Shown here: one piece after another, positions 60,315 to 64,000 of the stretch
Layout of the letters: each line of letters begins with the position of its first letter
Numbering within the stretch: the stretch's first letter is position 1
Assembly (NCBI GenBank): GCA_963824415.1
Contig: CAWGPM010000002.1
Coordinates: 744,001 to 808,000 of the forward strand
DNA length: 64,000 bases
Direction: 5' to 3'
Origin: JABDQA01 sp963824415
GTDB taxonomy: Bacteria > Desulfobacterota > Desulfobulbia > Desulfobulbales > Desulfocapsaceae
Program-made: the position numbers and the translations under genes
The notes under the pieces: generated by a model
What the model saw: only the letters and a program-made list of their open reading frames with translations
Databases searched by the model: none
Told to the model about the DNA's origin: nothing

Positions 60315-61208
60315 CTAATGACGGGCAAGCTGTTGTTTCGTCTCTTCCAGGAGCTGCTTGCCGCAGTGCTCAACGAAACGATCCACATGCCCCTGCCAGG
60401 GGCCAAACACTGAAAGTCCGTGCAGCTCAAGCACCTTGTTGCGCAGAATCGAGTTGGCCGGACGATGCGCGGGGGTCGGGTAGTCGGCTGTGGCGCAGGG
60501 CACGAAACGATGGGCAATGTCCATCCGCTTAAGAAAATAACAGGCCGCTTCATACCAGGAGGAGTGAGCGTCCGAGGTGGCGTGGACGATGCCGGTGAGA
60601 TCTGAGTCGAGCAGGACGCCGATCTGGCGGGCCAGGGTGTCCGACCAGGTCAGGGAGCCGAACTGGTCATCGACGATGGTGAAGTTGCGCTCCGGATCTG
60701 ATAGCGCCAGGCGCAGCATGGTCTTCAGGAAGTTGGGGCCATGGGCCGAATAGAGCCAGGCGGTGCGCAGCACCAGGGCGTCGGGGCAGCAGTGCAGCAG
60801 GTTCTGTTCGCCGGCCAGCTTGGAGCGGCCGTATTCCGAGAGCGGGTTGACCGGGTCGTCCTCGACGTAGGGCTGGGGCACCTCCCGGCGGCCGTCGAAG
60901 ACATAGTCGGTGGAAATGTGAACCACCCGGGCGCCGACCGCCGCCGCTGCCTCTCCGATATGGCGGGGACCGTCAGCGTTGATGCGCCAGGCGGCCTCGC
61001 GTTCGCTTTCGCATTTGTCCACCGCAGTGTAAGCCGCGCAGTTGATGATGATTTCCGGCTTGGCGTCCCGGCAGATCCGGGTGACACTGGCTGGCTCACC
61101 AATATCGATGTCCGGATAGTCGGTGGCGATGATTTGGTGATCGGTGCCCAGTATCTGTATGCAGTCGGTGCCGAGCTGGCCGCCGCTGCCGATGATCAGA
61201 ATCTTCAT
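60315..61208 (-). CDS. rfbD: dTDP-4-dehydrorhamnose reductase
   Basis: A 297-residue short-chain dehydrogenase catalysing the last step to dTDP-L-rhamnose. The Rossmann motif IIGSGGQLGTDC (4-15), ISTDYVFDG near 98 with the catalytic Thr/Ser-Asp-Tyr region, and YGRSKLAGEQ near 128 with the catalytic Tyr-x3-Lys are visible. It overlaps rfbA by one base. Part of a surface-polysaccharide nucleotide-sugar cluster. Confidence 0.94.
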   Translation of the reverse strand: MKILIIGSGGQLGTDCIQILGTDHQIIATDYPDIDIGEPASVTRICRDAKPEIIINCAAYTAVDKCESEREAAWRINADGPRHIGEAAAAVGARVVHISTDYVFDGRREVPQPYVEDDPVNPLSEYGRSKLAGEQNLLHCCPDALVLRTAWLYSAHGPNFLKTMLRLALSDPERNFTIVDDQFGSLTWSDTLARQIGVLLDSDLTGIVHATSDAHSSWYEAACYFLKRMDIAHRFVPCATADYPTPAHRPANSILRNKVLELHGLSVFGPWQGHVDRFVEHCGKQLLEETKQQLARH

Positions 61209-62092
61209 CAGAAATCTTTCGTCTCTTTTTCGCCGATGAGATCCATGATGTAGCGGCCGTACTGGTTTTTCAGGGTATCGCGGGCCAGCGCTGCAAGCTC
61301 GTCGATACTGATGTAGCCCAGCTGGTAGGCGATCTCTTCGATGCAGGCGATTTTCAGGCCCTGCCGCTCCTGGACCGCCTGGACATAGCTCGCGGCCTGC
61401 TGCAGCGATTCATGGGTGCCGGTGTCGAGCCAGCAGAATCCCCGACCGAGCGGCTGGACTTTCAGGTCGCCCCGTTTCAGATAGGTCATGTTCACGTCGG
61501 TTATTTCCAGTTCGCCGCGGGGCGACGGCTTCACCTGCTCGGCTATCTCGACCACATCGTTGTCGTAGAAATAGAGGCCCGGCACTGCATACTTCGACTT
61601 GGGCACAGCCGGTTTCTCCTCGATCGAGACGGCGTTGTTCTGTTCGTCAAACTCGACCACGCCGTAGCGTTCGGGGTCGCGGACCAGATAGCCGAATATC
61701 AATCCGCCTTTTTCAAGGGCCGCGCTCTGCCTGAGAATCGAGGTGAAGCCCTGGCCGAAGAAGATGTTGTCGCCCAGAATCAGGCAGACAGAATCGCTGC
61801 CGATGAACTCCTTGCCGATCAAAAAGGCCTGGGCCAGACCGTCCGGACTGGGCTGGACCGCGTAGCTGAGGTGCAGACCAAGATGGGCTCCATCTCCGAA
61901 AAGTTCCTGGAAATAGGGCAGGTCGTGCGGGGTCGAAATAATCAGGATATCTCTGATCTGGGCAAGCATCAGTACCGAGAGCGGGTAGTAGATCATCGGC
62001 TTGTCGTAAACCGGGATGAGCTGCTTGCTGATGACTTTGGTGAGCGGATAGAGCCTGGTGCCCGAGCCGCCGGCGAGTATGATTCCTCTCAT
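61208..62092 (-). CDS. rfbA: Glucose-1-phosphate thymidylyltransferase
   Basis: A 294-residue nucleotidyltransferase, first step of dTDP-rhamnose synthesis. GIILAGGSGTRLYPLTKVIS with KQLIPVYDKPMIYYPL forms the N-terminal signature, ILGDNIFFGQGF the metal site, and SIEEKPAVPKSKYAVPGLYF the EKP block. Its C-terminus matches RmlA (LDTGTHESLQQAASYVQAVQ). It is translated with rfbD just downstream; rfbB and rfbC are not in the window. Confidence 0.95.
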   Translation of the reverse strand: MRGIILAGGSGTRLYPLTKVISKQLIPVYDKPMIYYPLSVLMLAQIRDILIISTPHDLPYFQELFGDGAHLGLHLSYAVQPSPDGLAQAFLIGKEFIGSDSVCLILGDNIFFGQGFTSILRQSAALEKGGLIFGYLVRDPERYGVVEFDEQNNAVSIEEKPAVPKSKYAVPGLYFYDNDVVEIAEQVKPSPRGELEITDVNMTYLKRGDLKVQPLGRGFCWLDTGTHESLQQAASYVQAVQERQGLKIACIEEIAYQLGYISIDELAALARDTLKNQYGRYIMDLIGEKETKDF

Positions 62093-62208
62093 GATAGGGG
62101 GTAACCTGTCAGAAAATCTTTACTAATTGCGCTGCTTAAGGGTAGACTGTGATGTCAGGTCCGATACAGAACCGAATATAACAGTCTTTCATAAAAAGGA
62201 AACCCAAA

Positions 62209-63573
62209 ATGGTCCAGCCGAGGCCGGCCTGCTTCAAGGCATACGATATCAGAGGAAAGGTCCCGGAACAGCTCGATGCTGCGCTGGCGATGCAGATCGG
62301 CCGCTGCTTCGCTTCGCTCTACAAGCCGGCCACGGTGGCCGTCGGTTACGATATCAGGCTCTCCAGTCCCGAACTGGTGGCGGCCCTGGCCAGAGGCCTC
62401 AACGAGATGGGTGTAAACGTGCTGCATCTCGGGCTGTGCGGCACCGAGGAAGTGTACCACGCCGCCTTCAGTATGAGCGAAGCAGGGGTGGACGGCGGCA
62501 TTATGATCACCGCCAGCCACAACCCGGCGGATTACAACGGGATGAAGTTTGTCGGCCCCCGGGCCAGGCCGGTTACCGGCGAGAACGGACTTTATGAAAT
62601 CGCAGCTCTGATCAGCTCAGGCCGGGTGCCGACGCCGCAGGGCACGCCGGGCGGCCAGCAGCAGGTTCTGGACAAGTCGGCCTATATTGCGCACCTGCGC
62701 TCCCATGTCGATGTCTCCCAGCTCAAACCCATGACACTGGTGGCCAACAGCGGCAACGGCTGCGCCGGGGCGGTGATCGACCTGCTTGAAGACTACCTGC
62801 CGGTTGAGTTCATCAGGCTGCACCACCAGCCGGACGGCACTTTCCCAAACGGCGTACCCAATCCGCTGCTGCCGGAAAAAAGGGCCGAGACAGCCGCTGC
62901 GGTTGTGGAGCACCGGGCCGATTTCGGCATCGCCTGGGACGGGGATTTCGACCGCTGTTTCTTCTGGGACGAACAGGGCAGGTTCATCGAAGGCTACTAT
63001 ATGGTTGGTCTGCTGGCCGTGGAGCTGCTGGGCCGCGAACCGGGAGCGAAGATTCTGCACGATCCCCGGCTTATCTGGAACACCATAGAGCTGGTTCGTG
63101 AAGCCGGCGGCGTCCCTGTGCAGACCAAAACCGGACATGCCCTGATCAAGGAGCGCATGTGGCAGGAGGGCTCTCTGTATGGCGGAGAGATGTCCGCCCA
63201 TCACTATTTCAGGGATTTCGGCTGCTGCGACTCGGGTATGATTCCCTGGCTGCTGGTCTGCTCGATTATCAGCAGAACAGGCAAACCGCTGTCGCAGCTG
63301 ATCGGTTCCCGGATGCAGGCGTATCCGATATCGGGCGAGATCAATACAACGGTGGATGACCCCGATGCGGTGATCGCAGAGGTTGAAACCCGTTTTCCCG
63401 GCGGCAATGTTGACAGGCTCGACGGCTTAAGCGTTGCCTTCGATGATTATCGCTTCAATATCAGAAAATCAAATACCGAACCGCTGCTGCGTCTCAACGT
63501 GGAAAGCAGGGGCGATGCGGCGCTGCTGGCTGAAAAGACCGCTGAGCTGCTCGCCGTGATCCGCGGTGAATAA
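62209..63573 (+). CDS. manB: Phosphomannomutase/phosphoglucomutase
   Basis: A 454-residue alpha-D-phosphohexomutase. ACFKAYDIRGKVPEQLD at the start, the phosphoserine loop GGIMITASHNPADYNGMK near 103, the metal-binding DGDFDRCF near 245, and EMSAHHYFRDFGCCDSGM near 327 as the sugar-binding loop are all present, with KSNTEPLLRLNVES at the phosphate site. It interconverts mannose-6- and mannose-1-phosphate, and often glucose phosphates. It feeds the guanylyltransferase that follows. AAGGAAA precedes the ATG. Confidence 0.94.
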   Translation: MVQPRPACFKAYDIRGKVPEQLDAALAMQIGRCFASLYKPATVAVGYDIRLSSPELVAALARGLNEMGVNVLHLGLCGTEEVYHAAFSMSEAGVDGGIMITASHNPADYNGMKFVGPRARPVTGENGLYEIAALISSGRVPTPQGTPGGQQQVLDKSAYIAHLRSHVDVSQLKPMTLVANSGNGCAGAVIDLLEDYLPVEFIRLHHQPDGTFPNGVPNPLLPEKRAETAAAVVEHRADFGIAWDGDFDRCFFWDEQGRFIEGYYMVGLLAVELLGREPGAKILHDPRLIWNTIELVREAGGVPVQTKTGHALIKERMWQEGSLYGGEMSAHHYFRDFGCCDSGMIPWLLVCSIISRTGKPLSQLIGSRMQAYPISGEINTTVDDPDAVIAEVETRFPGGNVDRLDGLSVAFDDYRFNIRKSNTEPLLRLNVESRGDAALLAEKTAELLAVIRGE

Positions 63574-63654
63574 TCGATTGAGCGGCAGTAAACAAAGGCA
63601 TAACCGGCTAAGCGCTGCCGGCCTGACGGCGCGAACCAGACAGAGGAGAGACGC

Positions 63655-64000
63655 ATGACGACGATTCAGCCGATAATTCTGGCGGGGGGGACCGGGACCA
63701 GGCTCTGGCCATTGTCCCGTGAGATTTACCCGAAACAACTGCTCTGCCTGATCAACCAGACCTCGCTGCTGCAGAACACCCTGAAACGGGTCTCCACTCT
63801 GGAAGGCGCCCTGCCACCGGTTATCGTGGTTGGCGAGGAACACCGCTTTATCACCAGAAGCCAAATCGATGAACTCGTTGAAGCTGGCGGAGATAACGAC
63901 TACACCATCCTGCTGGAGCCGATCGGCAGAAACACCGCACCTGCTATTGCCGGAGCGGTGGAATATATTTCCACGATAAATAACGACCCCGATCTGGTGC
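63655..64000 (+). CDS. Mannose-1-phosphate guanylyltransferase (5' part)
   Basis: The first 115 residues of a gene cut by the window edge. PIILAGGTGTRLWPLSREIY with PKQLLCLINQTSLLQNTLKR is the signature of the GDP-mannose pyrophosphorylase (ManC/AlgA) group, and ILLEPIGRNTAPAIAGAVEY its PIGRNTAPA block. It produces GDP-mannose from the product of the mutase upstream. GAGGAGAG lies just before the ATG. Confidence 0.93.
   Translation, partial: MTTIQPIILAGGTGTRLWPLSREIYPKQLLCLINQTSLLQNTLKRVSTLEGALPPVIVVGEEHRFITRSQIDELVEAGGDNDYTILLEPIGRNTAPAIAGAVEYISTINNDPDLV

Overview
The window looks like the chromosome of a Gram-negative, metabolically anaerobic bacterium, most likely a Desulfobacterota member of the Desulfobulbales type. 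This is inferred from gene content, not from a marker gene: an AccA-AccD fused carboxyltransferase beside a stand-alone divergent biotin carboxylase, a six-gene Na+-NQR operon, a DsrE-like protein, a CGGC-domain protein, a UGA-encoded selenoprotein and a lipid A-type acyltransferase. Most of the window is gene-dense, GC-rich housekeeping DNA. The exception is about 14.1-25 kb, which is AT-richer, gene-poor and full of short repeats.

Layout. 0.1-1.6 kb (minus): SCO-type copper protein, lipoprotein cytochrome c and a small lipoprotein. 1.9-4.3 kb (plus): DsrE-like protein, then an overlapping sugar kinase and nucleotidyltransferase; the kinase resembles plant galacturonokinase. 4.3-8.0 kb (minus): acetyl-CoA carboxylase AccAD fusion and biotin carboxylase. 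8.3-13.4 kb (plus): corC-like, lnt, prfB with its programmed +1 frameshift, and a two-cluster Fe-S oxidoreductase. 13.6-14.7 kb: an Lrp/AsnC regulator and a small ORF, each followed by a copy of a 57-bp repeat. 14.9-25 kb: a repeat-rich island with a MITE-like element (four full-length copies, one nested in another), an acyl-AMP ligase/acyltransferase pair, several small genes, a TetR regulator with three palindromic operators divergent from a selenocysteine peroxiredoxin, and a garR pseudogene. 25.1-31.6 kb (plus): TRAP transporter, RidA, GntR/FCD regulator, flavocytochrome b2-like dehydrogenase and a cyclophilin-like protein, probably a 2-hydroxyacid uptake and oxidation locus. 31.7-38.6 kb (minus): apbE-nqrABCDEF. 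38.8-46.4 kb: HerA-like ATPase, ketopantoate reductase, small proteins, a complete cobalamin riboswitch with promoter and attenuator upstream of a 46-codon ORF, a class III aminotransferase and an EamA exporter. 46.7-53.8 kb (plus): CoA-disulfide-reductase/rhodanese fusion, TrmO, CGGC protein, MBL hydrolase, AKR-like protein, thioredoxin-like protein, EamA exporter and a Cys-cluster protein. 53.9-58.2 kb (minus): cupin, enolase, MutM and a phosphopantetheinyl transferase. 58.3-60.3 kb (plus): CvpA, UPF0280 and PilZ proteins. 60.3-64 kb: rfbD and rfbA, then manB and the start of a mannose-1-phosphate guanylyltransferase, the edge of a surface-polysaccharide nucleotide-sugar cluster.

Most notable: (1) a peroxiredoxin-like gene with in-frame UGA and a well-formed SECIS hairpin; (2) a cobalamin riboswitch with a consensus promoter and intrinsic terminator that appears to control one 46-residue ORF; (3) a nested MITE family; (4) a plant-type galacturonokinase-like enzyme paired with a pyrophosphorylase; (5) a bacterial cytochrome b5/FMN 2-hydroxyacid dehydrogenase fusion. 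No CRISPR array, rRNA, tRNA, prophage or intact transposase was seen.
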